DNA of 64,000 nucleotides from Phaeospirillum sp. (GTDB lineage Bacteria > Pseudomonadota > Alphaproteobacteria > Rhodospirillales > Magnetospirillaceae). How positions within the stretch are numbered: position 1 is the stretch's first letter; each line of letters begins with the position of its first letter. The stretch covers positions 1 through 64,000 of the forward strand of contig JAUSFB010000026.1 in NCBI GenBank assembly GCA_030651575.1, written 5' to 3'. A model generated the notes under the pieces. That model made no database searches and had not been told where the DNA came from. It worked only from the letters and a program-made list of their open reading frames with translations. Positions 1-7,433 of the stretch are shown here, piece after piece. The translations under genes were made by a program, and so were the position numbers.

Positions 1-170
1 CTTACGCCAATTTACGCCAATATCCGTTGCCATTCGAAAGTCCCCGTCCCCGGATTGTCACGACCGGAGGAGCAAGCATAGGGTTTCCGCAATAACCAAT
101 TGCCGGGGCGAACGACCCCAGCGAAGGATTGCGGACCCCGCTGATGCACAACGCCCTGTCCCCCGACCGC

Positions 171-341
171 ATGACCGCCGCCGAGCGCCTCGACGAGGTC
201 GCCGACATCCTGGCCGTCGGTCTGATCCGGCTAAAGGCGCGGAAATCCAGTCGTTTATCTGCTGACGCCAGAGACAGTTGCCTCGACTACACGGCCCGCC
301 AGAGCGGTCATGTCCCCGTCAACCGACGGAGGAAATCATGA
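171..341 (+). CDS. Small conserved ORF of the recombinase cassette
   Basis: Encodes 56 residues beginning MTAAERLDEVADILAVG. It is a short, charged, helical protein of unknown function. Similar small ORFs are, to my knowledge, often found just before DUF2924 and large recombinase genes in alphaproteobacterial mobile regions. It overlaps the next gene by four bases (ATGA at 338-341), so the two are probably translationally coupled. In-frame starts also exist at 129 (TTG) and 144 (ATG). I chose 171 because the protein family-like part begins there. No function can be assigned. Confidence 0.55.
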   Translation: MTAAERLDEVADILAVGLIRLKARKSSRLSADARDSCLDYTARQSGHVPVNRRRKS

Positions 342-781
342 CTGAGGAACCCCTGCTGGCCCGTTTGGCCGCCCTGAAGACCGCACCAATCCCCGACCTG
401 AAGGTGCTGTGGCGCGACCTGTTCGAGGCCGAAGCGCCGCCCTACAACCGCACCTTCCTGGAAAGCCGCCTGGCCTACCGCCTTCAGGAACTGGCCTATG
501 GCGGGCTGGCGGTCACCACCATCGCCCGCCTCGAAAACATGGCTGCGGATTTCGACACCACCAAGGGGCGCCGCAAGAAGGAGCTGGATCGCCCCATCGC
601 AGGCACAAGGCTGGTGCGCGAATGGAAGGGCGTCGAGCATTGCGTCACCGTCCGCGAGGATGGCTTCGAATACCAGGGCCGCCCCTACCAGTCGCTGTCG
701 GCGGTGGCCCGCGCCATCACCGGCACCCGTTGGAACGGCTTGGCCTTCTTCGGCCTCAAGAACTGGAGGAAGGGGGCATGA
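338..781 (+). CDS. DUF2924 domain protein of the recombinase cassette
   Basis: A 147-residue protein that matches the DUF2924 pattern: an N-terminal helical part with LWRDLFEAEAPPYNR, a central RLAYRLQELAYGG segment, and a C-terminal part ending GTRWNGLAFFGLKNWRK. That C-terminus resembles a small DNA-binding fold with a conserved G-x-x-W-N-G core. DUF2924 genes typically sit immediately upstream of a serine recombinase, as here, where the stop overlaps the recombinase start (ATGA at 778-781). It probably assists recombination as an accessory or directionality factor, but that role is inferred from position only. The second cassette in this window lacks it. Confidence 0.8.
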   Translation: MTEEPLLARLAALKTAPIPDLKVLWRDLFEAEAPPYNRTFLESRLAYRLQELAYGGLAVTTIARLENMAADFDTTKGRRKKELDRPIAGTRLVREWKGVEHCVTVREDGFEYQGRPYQSLSAVARAITGTRWNGLAFFGLKNWRKGA

Positions 782-2097
782 AAACCGCCGGAACCAAGCC
801 GATCCGCAAGCTGCGCTGCGCCGTCTATACCCGCAAATCCACCGAGGAAGGGTTGGAGATGGAGTTCAACAGCCTCGACGCCCAGCGGGAATCCTGCGAA
901 GCCTATGTCGCCAGCCAAAAGGCCGAGGGCTGGGTGTTGGTGCCGACCCATTACGATGATGGTGGCTTTTCCGGCGGCACCCTGGAGCGCCCCGGCCTGA
1001 GGCGTCTGCTTAGCGACATCGAGGCCGGGCTGGTTGATGTGGTGGTGGTCTATAAAATCGACCGCCTGTCGCGCTCGCTGATGGATTTCTCCAAGCTGGT
1101 CGAGGTGTTCGACCGCAACGACGTCACCTTCGTCAGCATCACCCAGTCCTTCAACACCACCACATCGATGGGGCGGCTGACGCTGAACATCCTGCTGTCC
1201 TTCGCTCAGTTCGAGCGCGAGGTGATCGGCGAGCGGGTGCGCGACAAGGTGGCCGCGTCGCGGCGCAAGGGAATCTGGATGGGCGGGCCGCTGCCCTTCG
1301 GCTACCGCTGCGCCGACCGCAAGCTGCTGGTGGTTGAGGAAGAAGCCGCCATCGTCCGCATGATCTTCGAACGTTTCGTCCGCCTCGGCTCCGCCACCAT
1401 GCTGGTGCGGGAACTGGCCGCCGAGGGCATCACCCGCCGCGGCAAGAAACTGGACAAGGGCGGTCTCTACAAGATGCTGGCCAATCCGCTCTATATCGGC
1501 AAGGCGGTCCACAAAGGTGTCGCCTACGACGGCGAACACCTGCCGATCATCGATCAGGCCCTGTGGGACAAGGTCCGCTCCATCACCGAGGTTTCCCCCC
1601 GTGTCCGCGCCAACCGCACGCGGGTGCAGACGCCAGCCCTGTTGAAGGGGCTGATCTTCGCCCCCGGCGGCCGCGCGATGACTCCCAGTCACACCCGCAA
1701 AAACGGGCGGCTGTACCGCTATTACGTTACCACCAACGTGATCAAGGAAGGCCCGGACGCTTGCCCGGTCGGCCGCGTCCCCGCCGCCCAGGTCGAGAAC
1801 GCGGTGATCGACCAATTGCGGTCACTGTTGCGGACCCCGGAGATGGTGGCCCGCACCTGGAAAAGCGTCCGCGCCGAGGGCGAGACGATGACGGAACGGG
1901 AAGTGGCCGCCACCCTGGGCCAACTCGACCCCCTGTGGGACGAACTGTTCCCCGCCGAGCAGGCCCGCATCGTCCAGTTGCTGGTCGAGCGCGTCGATAT
2001 CTCCACCGATGGCGTCCACATCGCGCTCCGTACCGAGGGGCTGGCCCAACTGGCCGGCGAACTCAAACCGGCCAAGAATCGGAGGAACGCAGCATGA
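778..2097 (+). CDS. Serine recombinase (resolvase/invertase superfamily), copy 1
   Basis: A 439-residue site-specific recombinase. The N-terminal catalytic domain has the Y-x-R-x-S motif (Y17, R19, nucleophile S21 in YTRKST), then the LDAQRESC segment and the IDRLSRS motif near residue 97. A recombinase domain follows around residues 165-275 (GPLPFGYR), then a zinc-ribbon-like segment and a helical C-terminus. Start chosen at 778 because it overlaps the DUF2924 stop. Codons from 904 onward match the second copy at 11571-12764 at a constant offset of 10667 with no indels. It probably mobilises the neighbouring ABC-3C cargo; that is inferred. Confidence 0.9.
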   Translation: MKTAGTKPIRKLRCAVYTRKSTEEGLEMEFNSLDAQRESCEAYVASQKAEGWVLVPTHYDDGGFSGGTLERPGLRRLLSDIEAGLVDVVVVYKIDRLSRSLMDFSKLVEVFDRNDVTFVSITQSFNTTTSMGRLTLNILLSFAQFEREVIGERVRDKVAASRRKGIWMGGPLPFGYRCADRKLLVVEEEAAIVRMIFERFVRLGSATMLVRELAAEGITRRGKKLDKGGLYKMLANPLYIGKAVHKGVAYDGEHLPIIDQALWDKVRSITEVSPRVRANRTRVQTPALLKGLIFAPGGRAMTPSHTRKNGRLYRYYVTTNVIKEGPDACPVGRVPAAQVENAVIDQLRSLLRTPEMVARTWKSVRAEGETMTEREVAATLGQLDPLWDELFPAEQARIVQLLVERVDISTDGVHIALRTEGLAQLAGELKPAKNRRNAA

Positions 2098-2440
2098 CCA
2101 CGGTGTTCGTGCCCATGACCTTCCGCCGCATCGGCGGGCGCAAGCGGATCGTCCTGCCCGACGGCAGCTTGTATAATCCCGAGACACGGGTGCCGGTCGA
2201 CAGCCCCATCGTCCGCTCGCTGGCCCGCGCATTCCGGTGGCGCCGCCTGCTCGAATCTGGGCGTCATGCCTCGATCAACGAACTGGCCAAGGCCGAGCGC
2301 GTCGATCGTGCCTTCGCCAGCCGTGTCCTCCGCCTAACGCTGCTGGCCCCCGACATCGTCGAGGCCATTCTCGCCGGGCGGCAGCCTGAAAAGCTCACCG
2401 TGCGGGCGCTGCTGGACCCGTTTCCGGTGGAATGGGCGGC
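904..2440 (+). repeat. ~1.5 kb direct repeat, copy 1 (partner 11571-13107)
   Basis: From TATGT at 904 the sequence runs collinear, without indels, with 11571 onward. It covers most of the recombinase gene and nearly all of the next gene. By eye the copies differ mainly at scattered third-codon positions. Recombination between them would remove about 10.67 kb, including the ABC-3C operon and IS66. Confidence 0.85.
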
Positions 2441-2471
2441 GCAGAGGCGGATGTTGAGCCTTGGCGAATGA
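2094..2471 (+). CDS. Conserved hypothetical protein downstream of recombinase, copy 1
   Basis: Encodes 125 residues and starts inside the recombinase stop (ATGA at 2094-2097). The N-terminus (FRRIGGRKRIVLPDG) is a short beta-rich segment. Residues ~55-90 (INELAKAERVDRAFASRVL) look like a helix-turn-helix, followed by LAPDIVEAILAGRQP, a pattern familiar from phage-like proteins that follow large recombinases. It is probably a DNA-binding partner of the recombinase. A near-identical copy is at 12761-13141 after the second recombinase, so the pair moves as a unit. Confidence 0.75.
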   Translation: MTTVFVPMTFRRIGGRKRIVLPDGSLYNPETRVPVDSPIVRSLARAFRWRRLLESGRHASINELAKAERVDRAFASRVLRLTLLAPDIVEAILAGRQPEKLTVRALLDPFPVEWAAQRRMLSLGE

Positions 2472-2680
2472 CCGCGTTGCGCCCATATTCGCCGTTTCCG
2501 CTCCGGTTCACGACCTCTGAAAGCCGACGTTAAATCCGCACTTACGGTCGCGTGTCCCAATGGCCTATCATGATAAAATCACCTAAGCCAGAGCTGGCCG
2601 GTAGCTCTGTCACGCCGCTGTTTCTGCGCGAGAGAGGTCGATAAGGGAAAGGGGTCTGAACGGTATGACCACATCGCACC

Positions 2681-3592
2681 ATGGATGAGCTGCAACGATC
2701 CATCTACGTTGACCGCTTTCGGCTGGCGTTCCACACTCAGCGCGGCACGGCGTTTCAAGACTGGTTTGTCCGACTGGCTGGCCATGCCTTTGGCGCCGAT
2801 TTCGAAGAAGTGCGCCCTTACGGCCCCTACGGCGACATGAAATGCGACGGCCGCCGTGTCAGCACGAAGTCCGTCTTCCAGTGCTACGCCCCCGACGCCA
2901 TGAAGGAGGCCGAGCTCATCGGCAAGGTCGACGAGGATTTCCACGGCGCTCGCGCCCATTGGAACGCCGAGATGGCCGCATGGGTCTTCGTCCACAACGA
3001 CGGACGCGGCCTGCCGCCCAACGCTGTCCAACACATTGACGGCCTACGGCAGGCGCACGCACCGCTCGCGATCGAGACGTGGTCGGAGCCAGAGCTGCTA
3101 AAACTCGCGATGGGGCTCGACCTTGGAGCCTTGCAGGCGTTGTTCGGCCCCGCAGCTTCGATCGCCATCGTCGATCGCCTGGTTCTCGCCGATCTCGTGC
3201 CGATCATAGAGGCACTTCAGCGCCAGGATCCAAACGCCGGAGATCCGCCGCTCACGCCGCCGTCCCCCGAGAAGCTCGAAAAGAATGCCCTCTCCGAAGA
3301 ATCGGGTTTCTTGCTCCGGATGGGCCGCCGCAAATCGAGCCTGGTCGAGACCTTCTTCCGAAAGAGTCCTCGGCCCGATCTTGGTGAGCGCATCGCGGAG
3401 GCGTTCCGCACGCGCTACGCCGAGTTGAAAGCCTACGATCTTCCAGCCGATTTAATCTTCAAGCACCTGCAGGACTACGCCGGCATGAACGGCGAGCCGA
3501 AGCGCCAAGGAGCCGCACTCGCCGTCCTCGCCTATTTCTTCGATAGCTGCGACATCTTCGAGGACCCTCTCGCCTCCGCGGAGGTGTCATGA
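2681..3592 (+). CDS. ABC-3C system effector/C-terminal-domain component, nuclease-like
   Basis: A 303-residue first gene of a four-gene operon. Its position and C-terminal helical domain (about residues 195-300, including DLPADLIFKHLQDYAGM) fit the C-terminal-domain component of ABC-three-component defence systems. The N-terminal ~75 residues contain E43, the G51-D52-x-K54-x-D56-G57 segment and FQCYAP (66-71). That arrangement recalls PD-(D/E)xK/Mrr-type nucleases, so this domain is probably the effector; the nuclease reading is inference. Its stop overlaps the next start (ATGA at 3589-3592). No strong ribosome binding site precedes 2681, so the exact start is less certain. Confidence 0.65.
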   Translation: MDELQRSIYVDRFRLAFHTQRGTAFQDWFVRLAGHAFGADFEEVRPYGPYGDMKCDGRRVSTKSVFQCYAPDAMKEAELIGKVDEDFHGARAHWNAEMAAWVFVHNDGRGLPPNAVQHIDGLRQAHAPLAIETWSEPELLKLAMGLDLGALQALFGPAASIAIVDRLVLADLVPIIEALQRQDPNAGDPPLTPPSPEKLEKNALSEESGFLLRMGRRKSSLVETFFRKSPRPDLGERIAEAFRTRYAELKAYDLPADLIFKHLQDYAGMNGEPKRQGAALAVLAYFFDSCDIFEDPLASAEVS

Positions 3593-3834
3593 TCCTGCCG
3601 ACGAAACACGTCCGTCCTGATCGCGCCCTTATCGGAGTCGGCGCCGAGGTGCTTGAAATCCTGAAGCGGCCGATGACCATGTCGCGGCTTTGGGATGAGG
3701 TGCGTGGCCGCCGGTCGCTGCACGCGTCGAACTCCCCGATCGAATATCAGTGGTTCATCCTCTCGCTCGACCTGCTTTTCATGATCGGTGCGCTCGACTT
3801 CGACCGCGGGCTGGTGCGGAGGGTCGCGCCATGA
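3589..3834 (+). CDS. ABC-3C system middle component 6-like protein
   Basis: A small 81-residue protein beginning ILPTKHVRPDRALIGVGAEVL with a winged-helix-like pattern (LWDEVRGRR, then YQWFILSLDLLFMIGAL). This matches the small middle component (MC6 type) that links the effector protein and the SMC-like ATPase in ABC-3C loci. It overlaps both neighbours by four bases, so the three proteins are probably made in fixed proportion. Identification rests on the N- and C-terminal motifs and the operon position. Confidence 0.75.
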   Translation: MILPTKHVRPDRALIGVGAEVLEILKRPMTMSRLWDEVRGRRSLHASNSPIEYQWFILSLDLLFMIGALDFDRGLVRRVAP

Positions 3835-5594
3835 TCCGCCGATTCGGCAGCGACCTTGCCTCATTCAAGACCCTCGCCTTCAAGCCCGGCTTGAACATTC
3901 TGCTCGCCGACAAGAGCGAAGGCGCCAACGACCGCCAATCCCGCAACGGCGCTGGCAAGACTAGCTTCGTCGAACTGGTGCATTTCCTGTTTGGCGCCGA
4001 CGCGCGGAAGGAGAACATCTTCCGGTCCGACGCCCTGGTGGAATGGACCTTCGATGTCGCGGTCGATGTCGCCGGTGAAGCGATCTCGGCAGCACGCAGC
4101 GGCACCAAGCCGAGTCGGATTCTGATCAACGGTCCCGTCGACGCCTGGCCGATCCCGCCGCAATTCGACGCGGCCGCCGGGCTTTACGAGCTTTCGAACG
4201 AAAACTGGAAGGCTAATCTAGGGAATCTCTGGTTCGGCCTGCCGCTCTCCGCCGGTGACGATGCCGAGCGCTTCCAGCCCTCTTTCCGGTCTTTGTTCTC
4301 CTATTTCGCGCGCCGCCAGCTTAGCGGCGGGTTCCAGCAACCCATGCAGCATTCGGCGATGCAGCAGGCCTGGGACCAGCAGGTTTCGATTTGCTATCTG
4401 CTCGGCCTCGACTGGACCATCCCAGGCAAGTTTCAGGAGCTGCGCGGGCAGGAAAAGGTCGCCCAAGAGCTCCGCAAAGCGGCCAGGAGCGGCGATCTCG
4501 GCCGCTACTTCGGTAAGGCCGCGGATCTCCGCACGCGCCTTACGATCGCTGAGGCCCGCTCAGTGAGGCTGCGTCAGCAGCTCGCCTCCTTTGAGGTGGT
4601 GCCCGAATACAAGGAGCTTGAACGCGAAGCCAACGCCCTCACCCGCGAGATCGACGCTTTCAACGTCGACAACGTCATGGACGGCGATTTGCTGCAGCAG
4701 CTTCGCGCCTCTCTCGGCGAGGAGGACGCACCAGATCTCGGCGACGTCACCAAGCTGTACGCCGAAGCCGGCGTGGTCCTCCCCGACATGGTTCGCCACC
4801 GATTCGACGAGGTCGAGCGTTTCCACCGCTCGATCATCGAGAATCGCCGCGCCCATCTCAATGCCGAGATATCTTCCGCCGAGGCCAGGATCGCCGAACG
4901 CGACCAGCGCACTGCCGAGCGCGACCGGCGTCGGCGCCAGATCATGTCTGTCCTAAGTTCTGGTGGCGCACTCGAGCACTACACCAACCTTCGTGAAGAA
5001 GCCGGGCGGGCGGAAGCCGAAGTCGAAGGGCTTCGCCAAAGGCTCGAAACGGCGGAGCGCATTGAAAGCACGAAGGCTGAGCTGGACATCGAGCGGGCCA
5101 ATTTGACTAAAGCGCTACGTGATGATCTCCATGAGCGCGACGCCATCCTTCGCGAGGCCATCCTGGCCTTCGAGGCCCTATCGGAATCCTTGTATGAGAA
5201 GGCCGGCAGCCTCACGATCGCTGAGACCGGCAGCGGCCCGCAATTCGATGTCCATATAGATGGGCAGCGGAGCAAGGGTATCACCAACATGCAGATTTTT
5301 TGCTTCGATCTGATGCTCACGGAGATTAGCCTGAAGCAGGGCCGCGGCCCAGGCTTCCTGCTGCACGACAGCCACCTCTTCGATGGTGTCGACGAACGTC
5401 AAGTCGCCAAGGCCCTGCAGCTTGGTGCCGAGCGCGCCGAGGCGGCTGGTTTCCAATACATCGTGACGATGAATTCCGACGCGCTGCCCAGAGAAGGCTT
5501 CCGACCCGGCTTCAACATCCGCGACCACGTGCTGGATACCAAACTTACCGACGCCACCGATACCGGGGGCCTATTCGGTCTCCGCTTCAATTAG
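3831..5594 (+). CDS. DUF2326-type SMC/Rad50-like ATPase of the ABC-3C system
   Basis: A 587-residue P-loop ATPase. Walker A is RNGAGKTS (residues 38-45) after the conserved LNILLADKS strand. The middle (~210-480) is a charged, heptad-rich coiled coil with runs such as ERDQRTAERDRRRRQ. The C-terminal domain has GFLLHDSHLFDGVDERQ, a degenerate Walker B/D-loop region typical of DUF2326 proteins. This is the ABC ATPase of an ABC-3C defence system, expected to sense invading DNA and license the effector. Start at 3831 is supported by the ATGA overlap with the middle component. Ten bases separate it from the next gene. Confidence 0.85.
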   Translation: MIRRFGSDLASFKTLAFKPGLNILLADKSEGANDRQSRNGAGKTSFVELVHFLFGADARKENIFRSDALVEWTFDVAVDVAGEAISAARSGTKPSRILINGPVDAWPIPPQFDAAAGLYELSNENWKANLGNLWFGLPLSAGDDAERFQPSFRSLFSYFARRQLSGGFQQPMQHSAMQQAWDQQVSICYLLGLDWTIPGKFQELRGQEKVAQELRKAARSGDLGRYFGKAADLRTRLTIAEARSVRLRQQLASFEVVPEYKELEREANALTREIDAFNVDNVMDGDLLQQLRASLGEEDAPDLGDVTKLYAEAGVVLPDMVRHRFDEVERFHRSIIENRRAHLNAEISSAEARIAERDQRTAERDRRRRQIMSVLSSGGALEHYTNLREEAGRAEAEVEGLRQRLETAERIESTKAELDIERANLTKALRDDLHERDAILREAILAFEALSESLYEKAGSLTIAETGSGPQFDVHIDGQRSKGITNMQIFCFDLMLTEISLKQGRGPGFLLHDSHLFDGVDERQVAKALQLGAERAEAAGFQYIVTMNSDALPREGFRPGFNIRDHVLDTKLTDATDTGGLFGLRFN

Positions 5595-5603
5595 GCGCGC
5601 AGT

Positions 5604-6419
5604 ATGCGATCCGCGCCCTTCACCCGCCCGACTCTGATCGCTGCCGTCGAACTCCTGGAGCAGCACAGTCAGGCGCGATTCAACCAGGTTATTCTCCGTC
5701 TCGGCCTGGAAGAGGAGATTTCGTCGAACACGGCGCTCAGCGTCGCCAAGAAGTGCGATCTCCTCGGCCGCATTGTCGTGCAACGGGCCGAGTCCGTCAT
5801 CGAGACGCTCGACGGGACGATGACGCTTGGCGAGGCGGTGATCCGGCAGGCCGCGCAGCTTGCTCAACAGGACTCCGACCACGCCTTGCAGACTGCTTTT
5901 GCCCGCGGCTTGGCCCGTGACGGCTACGTACTTGCATGGGATGACTTTGGTCGAAATCCCACGCTCCGTGCGGCCCTGCCGGAAGAGATTCAGCTCCCGC
6001 AGACCGATGACGAAGTCCATGAGCTTTTGAAAGGGTTTCGGTTCACGACGCCGCTCGGCCACCTCGACCAAGCCATAGAGGCGCACACCCGAGGCGACTG
6101 GGCGGCTGCCAACGGCCAGTTCCGCACTTTTCTGGAGAGCCTGTTTGACGACATCACCCGAAAGGTCAGCCATCCGGAAGCGGACTTGCGCCCGACATCG
6201 GAGAACCGACGCGCGCTCTTGGCCGAGCTCGGCTTCCTGGCCGTCGACCGCAACGAGTGGACGTCGGACGGCAAGAACTACATCAACGGACTCTTCAAGA
6301 TGCTCCACACCGAGGGCTCGCATCCGGGCTTGTCGGACGAGGACCACTGCACTTTCCGCCTACATGTCGTGTTGGTGACGGCTCGGACGTTCCTGCGTCG
6401 CCTGTATTATCAACAATAG
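5604..6419 (+). CDS. Abortive-infection-like protein (Abi C-terminal/HEPN-like), operon partner of ABC-3C
   Basis: A 271-residue protein, fourth gene of the ABC-3C operon, starting ten bases after the ATPase stop. The N-terminal ~60 residues look like a winged helix (LLEQHSQARFNQVILRLGL). The C-terminal half (from ~140) contains a helical domain ending INGLFKMLHTEGSHPGLSDED and RLHVVLVTARTFLRRLY, resembling the Abi_C/HEPN-like C-terminus of abortive-infection proteins. In that family the short motif near the invariant His is often the RNase or regulatory centre. Whether it is a second effector, an immunity factor or a separate system cannot be told from sequence. Confidence 0.6.
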   Translation: MRSAPFTRPTLIAAVELLEQHSQARFNQVILRLGLEEEISSNTALSVAKKCDLLGRIVVQRAESVIETLDGTMTLGEAVIRQAAQLAQQDSDHALQTAFARGLARDGYVLAWDDFGRNPTLRAALPEEIQLPQTDDEVHELLKGFRFTTPLGHLDQAIEAHTRGDWAAANGQFRTFLESLFDDITRKVSHPEADLRPTSENRRALLAELGFLAVDRNEWTSDGKNYINGLFKMLHTEGSHPGLSDEDHCTFRLHVVLVTARTFLRRLYYQQ

Positions 6420-7036
6420 TGGAGCGCACCCGTCGCCTCCGCCGGGGGCGTCAACATCGCGCGCCGGGGGAAATCCACATGGATGTCCAGTCGACGCGCA
6501 ACCTGAAGCAGCTTCTGTTCAACGCCTATGGCTCTCGGCCCAAAGCGGAAGACGCTGTTGATACAGCGAACAGACTCCGTCGCCGGACTCCGTCGGTTCT
6601 CCACGAAAATCGCTAAACCACGCCGCGCGGAGATTTCCGGGATATCTTGAGATTTCAGGTGCTTGCCGACCTGTTGATACAAAAGGGCATGTCAACAGGT
6701 CTGGAGAGAAACGCGCTGCGGAGAGAGAATTCGGCCGGTTTTCTCGAAGCCTGTGTCAGCAGCTATACCATGCAAACCCGCGCGGAACCTTGGGGTATCC
6801 AAGGCCGCATCTTAGCGGTAGAGCCAGTTTGTCTGGTGAGAATGGCGTAGGAAAGGGAACCGCCGACCAACCCTCTCCGCTGTGTTTTCAATCGGTTGCT
6901 CTGGCCCGACACAGAGGAAGACCAAGTGCCGACCCCGATCAGCCAGAGTGATGGCAGGCCCTTCCGAATGGAGGGAGCCGCGGTTCCATTGGCGCGGTCC
7001 CAAGAACCACCCTGGGCGCCCAGACGCCGGATCGGG
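6420..7036. other. Non-coding interval holding end repeat A and the IS66 left flank
   Basis: No convincing gene. 6420-6553 is unassigned. 6554-6848 is end repeat A. 6849-7028 is unassigned sequence disrupted by the IS66 insertion, and 7029-7036 is the target duplication. Confidence 0.6.
6554..6848 (+). repeat. Island end repeat A (~295 bp; partner 16743-17037)
   Basis: 295 bases that align end to end with 16743-17037, at roughly 80-85% identity by eye. The best-kept blocks are at the start (GCTGTTGATACAGCGAACAG), around an interrupted palindrome (CCTGTTGATAC at 6670-6680 and ATGTCAACAGG at 6689-6699), and near the end (GCGGAACCTTGG, CTTAGCGGTAGAGCC). It ends in TGGCGT, the last six bases of the tRNA-Glu gene on this strand. 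It is probably an element end with recombinase or regulator binding sites. Confidence 0.75.
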
Positions 7037-7061
7037 GTATCCGTCCGGTGAAGGCCGCAGG

Positions 7062-7433
7062 TCAGACGGGATGCAGGAGTTCGTTGATTTCGATGGCGTT
7101 GAGGGCTGCTTTGAGGGTCAAGCTCTGGTGGATGAGGAACCATTGGCCGGTGTGGCGGTGCCATTGGACGTCAAAGCGGTCTCGGCCCATCCAGTCGAGA
7201 CGGGTAAAGGGGGCATCGAATTCTTCGCCGAGATTGTCGGGGAAGCCTGAGCGGTAGCGCTGGAGGAAGCGGTATTTGCTTCCATGCCATTTGCCCTGGA
7301 TGTCGATGGGGTAGTTGAACTGGGTCGGAGTTATGACCGGCAGGAAGCGGGGCTTCAGGACGGTATCGATGAAGGCCTGGCATGCTGCTGTAATGGCGGC
7401 CTTTTCCGTAGCGGACAATGTCGGTGCTCTCAT
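7062..7433 (-). CDS. IS66 passenger ORF, unknown function
   Basis: A 123-residue protein beginning MRAPTLSATEKAAITAACQ, starting inside the tnpC stop (ATGA overlap) and ending just inside the left inverted repeat. It therefore travels with the element. The middle is rich in aromatic and charged residues (NYPIDIQGKWHGSKYRFLQRY, then RLDWMGRDRFDVQWHRHTGQW), suggesting a compact alpha/beta protein. I recall similar proteins next to IS66 transposases but cannot name the family with confidence. No catalytic motif is obvious. Confidence 0.7.
   Translation of the reverse strand: MRAPTLSATEKAAITAACQAFIDTVLKPRFLPVITPTQFNYPIDIQGKWHGSKYRFLQRYRSGFPDNLGEEFDAPFTRLDWMGRDRFDVQWHRHTGQWFLIHQSLTLKAALNAIEINELLHPV

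Noticed and set aside
2-208. 68-codon minus-strand ORF at the left end
   Set aside because: No ribosome binding site or domain, and it overlaps the start of the conserved recombinase-cassette small ORF.
6849-7028. Short frames between end repeat A and IS66
   Set aside because: Overlapping frames on both strands with no coding pattern; probably non-coding sequence interrupted by IS66.
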